From assembly GCA_019722365.1 (NCBI GenBank), contig JADFUC010000954.1:558001-622000 (forward strand): a stretch of DNA of 64,000 nt, in the 5' to 3' direction. The notes beneath the pieces were generated by a model. That model worked only from the letters and a program-made list of their open reading frames with translations, searched no databases and was not told where the DNA came from. A program made the translations under genes and the position numbers. This document shows, in pieces, positions 11,580 through 23,649 of this stretch. The first letter of the stretch is position 1; each line of letters opens with the position of its first letter. Source of the stretch: Lithospermum erythrorhizon. Taxonomy: Eukaryota; Streptophyta; Magnoliopsida; Boraginales; Boraginaceae.

Positions 11580-14500
11580 ATGGCCATCGCCGCCGCCATA
11601 TCACCACCGTTGACCACCTCCATCCGCCGCCGCATATGTCACTCACTTCCTCGATTCTCCACCACATTACCCCCTCTTCAACGAATGAATCCGAAGCCGA
11701 TTTGGATGAAGAAGAAGCTTAGCTTGACCACATGCTCAGCTTCTTCAATTGGGATTAAATCAGCATCTGCGTCGTTTCTGGAGCACAAGGAAAGTGGTGG
11801 AGGAGGAGTTGTCCACTTTGTTAAGTATCATGGCCTCGGCAATCACTTCATTTTGGTAACTACTCAACTACCTACTTCCATACTAATTTATTTGGATGTC
11901 AATCAAGATCGTAAAGTTTGTTAGTTTTTTACCATAAAAAATGCAAATGTTACAATATTTTAGGGATTGAGGTAGCAAGGGCGGATTTTGAGGGTGTACT
12001 AAAAAAATTTGAGCATTTTTTATACTATTAATATAATTTTACAACAAATTTTCTATTATTGGACAAGAAATTTGTCTAAATTCCATAAATATTGATCTAA
12101 TTTGATCCTCAAGAGCTTAATAAATTATTGATTTCTTCATAATGAACTATCAAAAATAATTTTGCAGTGTTTAGGTTCAAATGAGCTATTAAAATGATAA
12201 TTGGAGTTACTAAGAGTTGAACTCTGGAACTCAATGATGCATATAAGCTTTTACCAAGTGAGTTACTACGAACAATAGTAGGTCCACCCATGGGAGGTAG
12301 TATTAGATTAATGCATACTCCAATTCATTTTAGTTGACGTATTCGTTTTCCCAAAGGTATTAAGTTGATAATAAATAATCCCTCCCTCGCTAAAACAATT
12401 ATCACATTTTGAATTTTGATGAACTCAAATAATTTTTAATGTATTATATACATTTTTTTGTGAAAAATATACCAAAATGTAGTATTCCAACATATTTTCA
12501 TACTAACTTGATAATTTTTATTAAAATTAAAATTTTGGATGTCAATACTATTAAATTATACTAACTTCAATAGGTAACTTTTTAAATTATATTATGAAAA
12601 ATTGCTTGACAATACTATTATAAATTTTTTTTAAAGATAAATCCAATGATATTAATTTTTAGTATTTGTTAGAGTAAGGAATAAGAACGATTCGTATTTT
12701 CACCCTAAAACGAAAATGTCTAATAAAATTAATTGATTATGATTGGAGAGTATATAATTGAAAAAATAAAGTTAAGCCTTTAGTTGTGAAAATGTGCTCT
12801 TACTTGCTCTAGTAAAACCCTTTTGAACATTGCCAAAATGGAATCTACAACACCAATGGTATATTTGTCCAACAATATGTGGAATTTGGGTTTCAATTAA
12901 TTGGTATTCTGTTTTCTTATTCAGAAAAATTTGTTCGATTTTTACAGTTGTTGAGTTGTAAATTCCGTACTTATTTAGTTTTTTGCTTTATCATGCGATC
13001 TAATTTTCTGCTTCGCAATCTGGTTCAATTAGATTGATAATCGAGATTCGAGGGAGCCAAAACTTAGCCCCGAACAAGCAGTGAAGTTGTGCGATAGAAA
13101 TTTTGGCATTGGAGCAGACGGAGTGATATTTGCTCTGCCCGGGGTCAATGGTACAGATTATACCATGAGGATTTTCAATTCTGATGGTAGTGAGCCGGAG
13201 GTATTTGGCACAACTCGAAATTTGTAGTGTCTTCTAATCTTTACTTCTTTTATGGTTGAATAGTATGTTTAAGCTCAAATGCATTTTCCTACTATGCATC
13301 TCTTACCATGATTTCTTCAACCTACTATGATATATAAGCAGTATTTCTGATGGTTCTTTAAGTCATGATAAGATGATGGTTCTGATGGTTCTTTCTTGAA
13401 TGCTTCTGTTGGCATAGTAGGGTTTATTAAGCTCCTTATTTTCTCGTTTGATTACTAGATGTGTGGTAATGGAGTTCGATGCTTCGCCAGGTTTATAGCC
13501 GAGCTTGAAAATTTGCAAGGGCGGCACAGGTATGTTCCCTATTTTTTGCCATAGTGTGTTCTGTTCATTCTGTTATTATTACACCTATGTACAACTAAAT
13601 TTATGTTCTTGCTCCAGTTGTTTCCGTTATGTCTTACTTGGTAACTTCTAAAGCTCCAAAGACTACTCAGACCACCCTTTCAATTTATATTTTAATTCTT
13701 TTTTTTCCTTATAAAATGTAATTATGACAAAAAAGGGGTTGGTGTCTGCGCTCCTTTGAAGGGCTAATATAAATAGCAGTTCTGTGAATTTTAAAGTATT
13801 ACAGATGTGTGAGTACAGATCAGTGTTGGAGTCTCTTTCATGATATTAATTTCTACTACAGCTGTTTGTCACGGACGGTTTGGGCTTAGGAAAAGAAGTC
13901 ATCCTGTTATTCTCATTTAGTTCCAGGCATGAGTTGCTAAAAACTCTGTTGTTGTTCATCTAGATTTACTATACATACTGGTGCAGGCCTTATAGTACCG
14001 GAAATTCAAGAAGATGGAAAGGTATCAATTTACCAAAATCGCCTAATTTATTGGGTATTATGTGTTGTTTTTGTCGTTGTGATCTCATTATTTTTCCTGG
14101 TTTGGTTCTTGGAACCTTTGAACCATATCTTTACATCAATATGTTTGATCATGAATTCAAGGTTAGGGTTGACATGGGAGAGCCAATTCTTAAATCATCC
14201 GATGTACCCACTTCGATTCCTCCAAATAAGGATCAATCAGTGGTGAAAGCAAAACTGAATGTAGATGGAGTAATCTGGAATGTGACGTGTGTTAGCATGG
14301 GAAATCCTCATTGTATGACATTTAGTTCTGAAACAATGGAGGTAATATTTGTGTCATCTTCTTACATGTTCTTATTATTTTATGTTAAGATAAATTGAAC
14401 ACTTGAAATTTGCTTTATGCGATCCTTCAAAAGGTGGCTTTTAGCTTAGGAGATAAAAGATGTAGCTATCTTCTTGCATATTCTCTTAGTCATTGATTCC

Positions 14501-15718
14501 TAACAAGCCACTAAGATCTGATTATTGTTTGTAGTTATTAGAGAGATTTCTATTATCTGCGAAGACAGATAGTTCACTATACTTATAAGCGACTGCGTTG
14601 AGTTGCCTTTTACTTCCTCTTCATGTTTTCTGTTGGTGCACCTTATAGTTTCTGATTTTCCCTCCCTTTATACAGGGTCTGGTTGTTGATGAGTTAAATT
14701 TAGCAGATATTGGTCCAAAGTTTGAACATCATACTGTGTTCCCAGCTCGCACCAACACAGGTTAGTTTCAGATTTTCAGCTTAAATTAACAATTTCCCAT
14801 TTTTGGTGAATAGAAATGTGTCTCCAAACTCCAGGAATGAGTTTAAACTATACTGTCTTCCTTCTTTTTAAGTGGGAAGTTTCCCTTTTTCAATTCCCAA
14901 AATTGTGTTCCGTTTAAATAAGCTTTCACTCACTGCATTTTAACTTCCAAAACATTCCTTACATCTTGAATAAAAGCAAACCTCCCACTTAAATTGGGAT
15001 GGAGGGAGTATAATGAAAGTTTAGACTATTGAACCCCATCAATTCTCTTTAGAACTTGTACAAAAAATGGTAATTTGCATGCTCAAGTAGGACTTTGGCT
15101 TGGAGAACCAGTGTTCGATTTACCAATATCCACTGTGTTCAAAAGAATGAAAAGATCATTGCAGTTGCCTAGTGATGCTCAAGCGTTTTGCGAACTGACC
15201 GAAATGATTATTAGTTGTACACTGATTCTTGATACACAGTCCTCTCTCACCATGCAGAATTTGTTGAAGTTATCTCTCCTACACACCTCAAAATGCGGGT
15301 TTGGGAGCGTGGAGCAGGTTAGCATCTTTACCTTCAGTAGTATGCGAATCGGTATATGTGTTCTGATTGAAACTTGGTCCTCAAGCTCTTCTGCTATAAA
15401 TTTGACAACATGATCATATGTAGGTGCCACGCTAGCCTGTGGAACTGGAGCTTGTGCTACTGTAGTTGCTGCAGTTCTCGAGGGTCGTGCTTCAAGGGTA
15501 AGTTTTTCGGTTACCTTTCTTTTGGGATCAATACACAGGCCGGTGCTCTTCTCCTCTGCTCAAATCTTCTTAAATTGTCACCCCTTGATGTTGTGAAACA
15601 GATATGTACTGTTGATCTGCCTGGAGGACCATTGGATATTGAGTGGAGTGAGGAAAACAACCATGTCTATATGACTGGACCAGCCGAGTTAGTGTTTTAT
15701 GGATCATTTCCCTTATAA
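11580..15718 (+). CDS. DAPF: Diaminopimelate epimerase, plastid
   Basis: Nine exons join in frame: 11580-11855, 13033-13200, 13459-13529, 13964-14021, 14162-14341, 14676-14760, 15258-15317, 15424-15497 and 15602-15718, giving 362 residues. The enzyme interconverts LL- and meso-diaminopimelate in the aspartate-family lysine pathway in plastids. The two catalytic cysteines are visible: Cys150 in [10 protein letters not shown] and Cys305 in [10 protein letters not shown]. Other family blocks are [33 protein letters not shown] and the C-terminal [11 protein letters not shown]. Residues 1 to about 85 form a Ser/Arg/Pro-rich transit peptide. The in-frame sequence upstream of 11580 lacks an ATG, so [10 protein letters not shown] is the best start. 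All junctions are GT-AG. Intron 1 (about 1.2 kb) holds a tRNA-like repeat and intron 6 holds a MITE. Confidence 0.95.
12175..12300 (-). repeat. tRNA-like (SINE-type) segment in DAPF intron 1
   Basis: On the minus strand a box-A-like stretch (TAACTCACTTGGTAAAAGC) is followed at tRNA-like spacing by a box-B-like GAGTTCAACTC. This looks like the tRNA-derived head of a SINE. The body and tail were not delimited. Confidence 0.35.
14849..15012. mobile_element. Stowaway-like MITE in DAPF intron 6
   Basis: About 160 bases flanked by TA. The left end CTGTCTTCCTTCTTTTTAAG matches the reverse complement of the right end, CTTAAATTGGGATGGAGGGAG. Pairing continues inward (AAGTGGGAAGTTT against AAACCTCCCACTT). 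It is non-coding and lies wholly inside the intron. Confidence 0.85.
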
Positions 15719-16849
15719 TATCATTTGTACTAATTTATTAGCACTGAAAAATTCCTATTATGCATAACTATGTGACTTTATAAAGTTTCACTAGTTCATT
15801 TTGCAGATAACTTCATTTTTCTTGTATTTTCCTTTTTGGGGATTTTTATGTTATTTAGTTGCGAGAGTGTGGAGAAAAAAAGAGGGTGCCTGTAAATTTC
15901 CCATCAATTGGGTCAACTAAGCTTCCACTCACGTTCCATGCAATAAGCAAAGACCTGGGAATTGTAGAACAATTAGTTCATAAGTATCTCTATAGTATTG
16001 ATTTGTTGTTGATATTATTAGATTTACGATTTTAAAAAATCTTTCGCCAGATTTCGTAAAGATTGTTTAATTTTTGGCTTTTTTTGTTATCTTGAACTTT
16101 AACGGTAAATATTTTTGTTTGTATTACTAATCTTGATGGCCCATATATAAAAATACGTTTTGAATTCTTTTAGATTTAATATATTTTTTATAAAAATATT
16201 ATATATAATACAGAAATAAATATATATTTGAGAAATTCGAAATTTAAAAGTTACAATTATAAAAAAAAATGGACAATTGTTGTGGGATAAAGATTGTATT
16301 TATTAACAAAACTTAAAAAATTACTCATGGTTATAGGTTTGCCTTGAAATCTTTGACCATGAGTATTGGAGGGAGTATATACAAGTGTTGAATTAATAAT
16401 GTGCATTACAACATATGGATGAATATGCAAACATCAAATCTTTTAAGGTAAATGTTAAAATCAAGTATCCTCTTTTTTATTTTTATAATCAAATTGGAAT
16501 AAATCGAATTGAGTAGAAATTCATTTTCATTATTCAACGTCTAGTTCAACTTATTTCTTGATTATTAGTGACGGAATCAGAAATTTTATGTAGAGGAAGT
16601 GGAAGATTAAATGTAAAAAAAAGGAAATATCATTCATCATTAAAAAGTATCTTTACATAAATAATAGCCGTTAAGTGGAAATAGAAAGTAAAATTTAAAC
16701 TATTTTATCTTGTTTGGCGTAACTTTTAGTGGCCCAGCTGGCGAAGATTTTTTTAAGATCAGCGTCAGTAATGGAATCGGCAGCGTCAATACAGCCCGTC
16801 TATATAGCAATGTATAATGCTTAAACTACCAACAAGGAAGTCATCGTCC
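15719..16849. other. DAPF 3' flank and intergenic DNA
   Basis: Contains the expected DAPF 3' UTR and then AT-rich DNA with no recognised gene. The right part merges into decayed transposase sequence on the minus strand. Confidence 0.5.
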
Positions 16850-18916
16850 ATCTTTGTTTCTCGACATTAACTTTTGTCTTTGTGCTTTGGCGGCTTGTTA
16901 TGAAGCGTAAAGCAGGGAAGGGTGAGGCCGTCGAATCAGCCTGCTCCAGCGGATATATTTCACCTTGCTTTGTCTCTTGATACTGTGGCTACGGGAAATT
17001 GTTGAGACATTTTGCAAAAGAGTCGTCACTCGTCACGCAAATTAATCTTGAAAATCGTCTGAGCAGTAAAAGATCAACTTTGAGATGATGTTCCATAGAA
17101 ATATCATTTATACGGCCTCTCCCTCTTCCTGCTTTATAAATCATTTGCATATCAGGAATCTCAATCTTATGATTGCAACGAAAATCATTGACTTTATCAA
17201 TAGTAAAGTCGTACTTCTTATCTTAATTGTTGGAATTTGAATTCTTGTTGATGAAACTAAATGCATATTATTTTTTTAATATCTTGAGACTTTCGTTTGC
17301 AATGCTTTGTATAAATCACGCGGTATACTGCGATATTTCAACCATCGTATCTGAAAAGAAATCTGAAGCTGAAAGGGAGCTAATCTTTATCATAAATTCC
17401 GTGAACTGACTTGTTTGAGCAGTACAACTTACATCATTAATTATATCTTTAAGATTCAAGGCAAGTTACATCATACATAAAACAAACTAATGAGAGTGCA
17501 AATGAGAACTCCATCGAAGTGTCCCAGTGTATTTTAAAGTGCCGATTTGGTTTTCCGCTTTACTAGTTTAACATTTTTAATGAAATTTGCTCCAAAATCG
17601 ATCGGCTTGAAGCGGACAATAGTGTCGTATCTCTTGCAGAATTAGTTACCACATTAACTTGATAGATGTTACATTAGCAAAATTGATGAGCAGGATACTT
17701 GACATTTAGGCAAACTGACCACTAATGCCAATTGAAGGCGATGTATGCCCAGAAACATGCACATAATACCAAGCCAGGCATTCTTTAGAAATCAAAGCTT
17801 GTAAACCATTCCATTGTCCACACTCGTATTCTTGGCAAAAAATGCATGTCGGCCGGCCTGTATTTTTAATATCGAAGTTTGTGAAGTGATAAAGTTCACG
17901 TATGTGTGACTTCAAAGCTTAATGAAACTTTGTATCTTGAGCGTGAAGCTAAATCCAAAAATCTTTCTCTAGCAAATCCTTTTGCATAAGCAAAAGCACA
18001 AAATAGCATCATTTGCTCCTTTTTATTCATCTATAGACTGCATCCAACAATAATACAATATTTAATATCACCAATTTCTTCACTAATATAATTTGGGACT
18101 TTCTACATTATGATTGAAAGAATCGCTTTTGAATTAAAGGTGATGTGTAAGAACATTCCCATGAAGATTTACAAGAGCTTCCAAACTTTCATTATAAAAG
18201 TCAAGAAACTTCAATAGCTTTAGAAGTCTTATTTATTTTGAATCGAGGACCTTGTGGCCTCTAAACTTTGGAGTGCGAAACTTCATAAAAACAATTTGGT
18301 ACTTGCAGCTTTGAAGGCGAGTTCGAGCAATTTGCTTTGACGATTGATTTTGCAATTGAATTTCAATATGTTGAGATGAATTCTTGAAAATGTTTAATTG
18401 TTCCCTTGAGTTGTAATAGAGTTTGAACCTCGCGTGTTTCAAAGAAGGTACACGTTTTGTGACTTGCTCAATTATTAATCTTTTCACGTAAGCTTTTTGT
18501 ACTTTTTGTATTTGATTTGCTAAAAAATAGCATGGAAAACAATAAGTAAGATTTCTTTAGAGAATATTCCAGCAATCTTTTGAATAAATCAATCCATTCT
18601 CGACGAAAATGACGACCATTCTTATCAATTGGAGTTTTTGGGGAACGACGTCTGGTCATACCGATATAAAAAAGCGACGCATTTTTTCTTGTTGATCTGG
18701 AACCTTGCATTGCTTTTCTACTCACAGATTCTACTTTATATGGTAATTAAATGCTGTTTTCAATTGATTGACTCTAGCAATTTTTGATGCACGTTGATCA
18801 GAATCTATATGTAGTTGTTTAATATTAGGAGTCAAAGTTGGTGCAGGATCCGTCTCAATGACACTTTCAATAGACTCTTTTCTTTTAAAATAAGATTTAA
18901 TTGTGTTCTTTCTCAT
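16850..18916 (-). pseudogene. Decayed hAT-family (TTF zinc-finger type) transposase
   Basis: Fragments of one transposase lie in order on the minus strand in shifting frames. The N-terminal part is at 18731-18916 (MRKNTIKSYFKRKES). The TTF domain is at 18468-18725 (NGRHFRREWIDLFKRLLEYS). A central block at 17706-17915 reads QWNGLQALISKECLAWYYVH; its continuation (expected HQLQLALV-like) is present only after a frame change. A later block near 17075-17170 reads IEIPDMQMIYKAGRGRGR and then MEHHLKVDLLL. These match plant hAT proteins with an N-terminal TTF zinc finger and a DUF4371-type core. Stops and frameshifts throughout show it is dead. The C-terminal dimerisation region and terminal inverted repeats were not found. 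Confidence 0.8.
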
Positions 18917-19620
18917 ACGAAATTTGTAATATGAAATTGTAAAATATCGAATAAATTTAATAATAAAGTAACATAAATTACATAAAAATAATATTGTATG
19001 ACTTAAATTTTAAATTAATTTAATTAAAATTAAATCATACAATATGTATTATAACAAATTGTTTTAAACTTAGTCAAAGAAAAAATTATAAAACAAATGA
19101 GGCATATTATAAAACAATACGGCCGGTACAATCTTAGAAATAATATAAGCCTCCCGTGTCTCGTATATTAGTATTATATTATTATTAAGTAAGGAAGAAG
19201 TCTGATCTGCAAAAGTTGAAAATGATTTTCCAAATCCCAAAGTTGTAAAATTATAGTTGATTGTTTATTATGTTTAGGTGACCTCGAAAGCCGATTGTTT
19301 TGTGAATTGTTAAAGGCGTCGTGGGTTAAAAGTAGTAGTTTATTATATTTAGGTCAAACTTATTTGAATTATGTAGTTGTGAACCCATAAGTTTTGGGCA
19401 CAGTAATTATACTATCGATAATATGAGTAGTCACAAATTAACATTAACTTGATAATTAAACTTTAAATGTAAAAATTAGGAGGGACGAATGATATAATTT
19501 TTGAAAAAATATATAATATTATCATTTTTTTTTAAATGTCTAGAGGAAATGTGCCCACTGTACCTGTTCTCATTTTATTGACTCTTATGGTACTAACTAA
19601 TCATTATGAATATCAAAGTA

Positions 19621-19990
19621 ATGAAATTGACCAAGCCTTGAGTAAATTGCGGGGAGTAACTATGACTCTCTTAAGGTAGTCAAATGCTTCGTCATCTAAT
19701 TAGTGACGTGCATGGAAGGATTACCGAGATTGGGTGTCACATCTCTTATCTGCTGGGGAAACCCCACTGACCAAGGGAATAAGGCCGGTGGGATGGCGGG
19801 GAAAAGAGCCTGTGATACAGCTTCGACTCTAGTCCCGATTTTGTGAAATGACTTGAATGGTGTAGCATGTAGGATAAGAGTGGGAATCGAAGATAAAATC
19901 TAATTTATTTTTAACGTTATTTAATTATTCCGTGAATCGGAGTCGGGCACTGCGACATCCTTTAGCCTCTTTTTGCAGGGAGCTAAGTCA
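19621..19990 (+). pseudogene. Diverged fragment of nuclear 26S rRNA gene
   Basis: The block GAGTAACTATGACTCTCTTA, then AGGTAGTCAAATGCTTCGTC and ATCTAATTAGTGACG, is the highly conserved 26S/28S region that is also the R2 retrotransposon target. Downstream come GACTCTAGTC, TTGTGAAATGACTTGA, TTTTTAACGTTATTTAATTA and TTCCGTGAATCGG in the correct order. Many substitutions and small indels relative to the conserved rRNA show it is a dispersed, non-functional copy. It matches the nuclear rather than the mitochondrial type because of the CGTTATTT...TTCCGTGAATCGG block. Confidence 0.9.
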
Positions 19991-20012
19991 CGCACTGAAA
20001 CAGTGTTAAAGG

Positions 20013-20125
20013 GGTGAAATGACTATGTTGCCCCCTATTTGTAAAGTGTAGCAGTCATTTGATGAAGTTTTATTTAAGAGCAAAATTAGTAATTTTCAAC
20101 ACGGTTTCGGTGTAAATATAGTCGG
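20013..20125 (+). repeat. Dispersed repeat, copy 2 (with 9598-9716)
   Basis: Same order of shared blocks as 9598-9716. It lies between the rDNA fragment and the likely transcription start of the 22-23 kb gene. Confidence 0.65.
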
Positions 20126-20706
20126 ACTCTGACTTATCACTCAAGATACTCTGATATAAATGTTCCTTGTCCCCAAACAAAAGACATAAAAATCTGAAAA
20201 TATCAGCTTTCCATTTCTTTATCAATTTACCATAAGGCCCCTCCCCCTCTCCATTTCACCATCACCGTTGACTTTTTCCCTCAATCACTCCTCACCTAGG
20301 GTTTATCAATATTCACAAATCCAAATGATATTTTTCTATTGAGAGTCAAAATCGGAATTATATTTTTTTTAATTCAAATTTGTATAAAAAATGCATTGGA
20401 TAGGTGTAGATTTGCGTCTCCACGTGTCGTATTCATATAGCCGATCCTTTTCGCATCATCGTATGAAACATTTAGCTAAGTGTGATAGGCGTGGTAATCT
20501 TAGTTAACGTTTAATTACTTTTCTTAATTGATATCGATTTTAGTTAAATCCACGTTTTTATCGTTTTTTTGGTTGATTTTTAGTGTTATTTCCAGTTTAA
20601 TTTGCTGGAATATATACATTTGTTGAGATTTGAGTGATTTGGGGTTTAGTGAGGGTTTTGGTTGGTTGATTGATTGATTTTTGGGTAGTCGTGTTGACTT
20701 TTTGGT

Positions 20707-21255
20707 TGAGCTAATTCGGAGAAGGTAATGAAAATAGTTCTATCGTTTGTATGGTTCGATTTTGTATTGTTCGATTTGTTGGTTTCGTTGGTTGTTCATT
20801 TGTGATTCGATTGTTTGATGATATTGTAGTGTTAGGGGGTTTGGTACTTGATTATCAGAGCATTGACTTGTTTGGTTCGGACTAGTTCGGCTAATTTAGA
20901 GAAATGAAAATAGTTCTATCTCTTGTATGGTTTGATTTTTTATTGTTCGATTTGTTGATTTTGTGGGTTGTTTATTTGTGATTGGATTGTTTGGTGATAT
21001 TGGAGTGTAAGGGGTTTGATTGTTGATTAGTGGTAGCTGAAATGATGATTAATGGTAGTTTAGTTGATGGATTGAAACATATCATTACTATGATGACAAC
21101 AACAACATGCGTCAATGCCTCTTAAGATGTTCTCGCCTAAGCGTGGTAAGGGGGGTCGGATTGTTGTTGTAATTAGATTTATTGATGATATTGGAGTGTT
21201 AGGGGGTTGATACTTGATTATTGGTAGCTGAAATGAATATAATGGTAATTGAGAA
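20707..21255 (+). repeat. Tandem duplication (about 175 bp) in a leader intron
   Basis: The unit at about 20707-20880 (AATGAAAATAGTTCTATC..., TTGTTCGATTTGTTG..., GATATTGTAGTGTTAGGGGG) is repeated at about 20881-21064. A partial third copy lies at about 21165-21255 (GATATTGGAGTGTTAGGGGG, GGTAGCTGAAATGA). It falls in the presumed first intron of the gene at 22255-23586. Confidence 0.8.
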
Positions 21256-22056
21256 CTTGAGATGCATGATTGATGAATATCATTAATACACTCCGACCCC
21301 CAAACTCCTCGAAAGATGCTCCCTCTTAAATATTTGTAGTTTTCCTTATTTTTCTTGTATTAATATATTCGCCGCCCTTACATGAATATCCTGGTTCCGC
21401 CTCTAAAACAGGGTTTTGGGGGTGGGGTGGGGTGGGGGGATGGGTCGGAGTGTATGCAACCTTACCCATTTGTTAGAGGGAGGTTGTTTATCTCGAATTG
21501 ACCCAAGATGAAGTGCAATGACTTTCCACTACTTAATGATAGATAAGAAGTGTATGTAGTCTAATGAGCCATTTTGAAACATATCACGAATAAGAAGATG
21601 AAATAAATGAAGAATTATGGTGTCTGGTATATACATGAGATGCATGCCTTGATACTGACTTAATGACTGAAAGTAATATAAAACACTTGGATCATGTTTT
21701 CAAATATATATTTTAGCAAAAAAGGGTCATAAAATTTAGTGATAAAAGGCTTAGAAAGTGTGTTTGAAGGGAAAATGTGAAGGGATTGACATTTTGGTTG
21801 TATTAATCATGTGTTCTTCTACAACTATCTCAGTTTACTCTGAGTTTACTATTCATATATATATGTCAGGTCTAAAGATTATATGATGATAAATTTACTT
21901 ATTCATGTTGATTTTCTTTATCCTTTTGTGATATAATTGTAAGGTTCTACTGTTCTAGTCTTGGCTCACATCAAGTCATTATGGTTTATATACTTTGGGA
22001 ATTGGATTAACTTTTCACATATGCAGTGTGCAGTAGAATATATTAATTGATGACAT

Positions 22057-22218
22057 ATGCTCGAGAATGATTCTCTTAACTTTGATGATAGTTCGAAACT
22101 GACTAGTGATCCCATTTCGTCGGAATTAAAGGATGACACTATTAGTTTGGTGCAAGAAAATGAAGATGAACGACATGGAACAAAATACATTGGTAACTTT
22201 ACTCTGAGAAGTGCTTGA
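22057..22218 (+). other. Upstream ORF in frame with the downstream CDS
   Basis: An ATG opens 53 codons (begins MLENDSLNFDDSSKL, ends NFTLRSA) and stops at a TGA. The frame then continues open (TKCLRRIPCSSK) to the ATG at 22255, so only this TGA separates the two. Composition is acidic and looks like real protein. It could be a regulatory upstream ORF, the true N-terminus broken by a nonsense change, or a read-through extension. Confidence 0.55.
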
Positions 22219-22254
22219 ACTAAGTGTCTACGACGCATTCCATGTTCCAGTAAG

Positions 22255-23586
22255 ATGTCTGCTGTAGTAAATAACTTGGAGAAGGAAGATGAACAGATAA
22301 CTGCAGCTTCACCACAGAGTTGTCTTTCAGATTCTGCTACACGATCTTGTCTGCGTTCTGCTTCTTTGCCTGTAAGTTACAGTTTGGTGTTTTTGATGTG
22401 GTGCTGGTTATTTTTGCCCTTTCCTCTTTTTCTCTTTGTTTTGTTACAAGGATCTCCATACTGTTTCCGCTCCTGTTGCTCTCTTTGTTTTACCAATAGT
22501 TGTCTTCTTACAGAATTCTTATCAGTAAATCAAGTTATTCCTGATATTTTAGTATGATTTACTGTCTACTTGGAATCTAGAAATGGGGTTTTAATGCCTT
22601 TTCAGTTTTCATTGAGGTATGTGTCCTGTCAGAGTGTAATATTACTCATTTCCTGTTCTTCCTCCATGGTTTCAAATTCTATTTCTGTATATTGTGAAGG
22701 AATGTTCATACATTTTTTTACGTTGCTTTGTTTTTGCTATATCATGCTAAAGAAAAGTTTCTCATAAGACCTGTGTGCTTTGGCACTTATTATCAGGGTC
22801 GTTATCCTCACATGATAAGTTAGTTTAATTTTTTCCCCTTACATCCGAGCAATTGATGAATAATCTTTGAATTGTCTAGTAGACAGCGACAGCTCCTGAC
22901 ACTTGTCTCGTCCATTGTGAGGATGGTTATTAGTCCTTTTATTTTACTTCATCAATGCATATGCATGATATCTATTTGGTGATGAGAGAGCATTTGCAGC
23001 TGGACTTTTCCCCCTCTCTATTTGACTATTTGAGGTCCTTTTTGGAGGGTGGCTGCTCATTGCAGAAGATGGAGGGTCCCAAAAACATACAACAATATGA
23101 CTCTCTTAACACTCCCCTTTTTCTGTTTTGATCTTTTACATTATCTTCTCACAGAGTACATTGAAGCTTGTATCTGCAATTAAAGGCAGCCGTGAGAAGC
23201 TGGGGAATCCCCCTCGAAAGCTGTCAGTCACATGGGATCCAGATGTGTATGATCCAGTTCCAACAGCAGCGTCACACGTGCCAACTAATAAGAGTCCACG
23301 CCACAGGGGTAATGGCAAGAAGAACGGAAGGAATAAGCAGAAGGAAGGAGGGAAATCTTCTCATGGTAGCAGCAGGAGCAAAGACAAGAAGAAGCAAGCT
23401 CGGAAAGCTAATGCTGGCTCAAGCAGGTGCTACAAGGCTCTCGTTGATGATTTCCCAGAGGGTCCTCTCGAGTCTTTGGCTAGCATGGCAGACTTCGAGG
23501 TTGGAAGCGCAGATGCACTTTGTGGGAGCAGCTTTCTCAAGAAATCAGTGGCACGGTTACATTTCCCAGTCGCTGAGGCTACGTGA
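22255..23586 (+). CDS. Conserved plant basic protein of unknown function
   Basis: Two coding exons, 22255-22371 and 23155-23586, join in phase 0 to give 182 residues. The start MSAVVNNLEKEDEQ is the first ATG after the in-frame TGA at 22216. Features in order: an acidic N-terminus, a Ser/Cys-rich block (CLSDSATRSCLRSASLP), LVSAIKGSREKLGNPPRKLS, then VTWDPDVYDPVPT. A strongly basic Gly/Lys/Ser region follows (KSPRHRGNGKKNGRNKQ) and resembles a nuclear localisation signal. The end contains YKALVDDFPEGPLESLASM. I recall similar uncharacterised proteins in other plants but no established function. A leader exon probably lies near 20200-20727, ending at a GTAATG donor, with the acceptor near 22025. 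A polyadenylation-like AATAAA lies just after the stop. Confidence 0.72.
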
Positions 23587-23649
23587 GGCATTCAGAACCG
23601 TCTCCTTGTTGCTATTGTAAATAAATAAAGTTGCTATCGAGTTTTCCTT

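Noticed and set aside
19621..19990. Functional or organellar rRNA gene
   Set aside because: Only a 370-base diverged piece, with nuclear-type diagnostic blocks and many changes at normally invariant positions.
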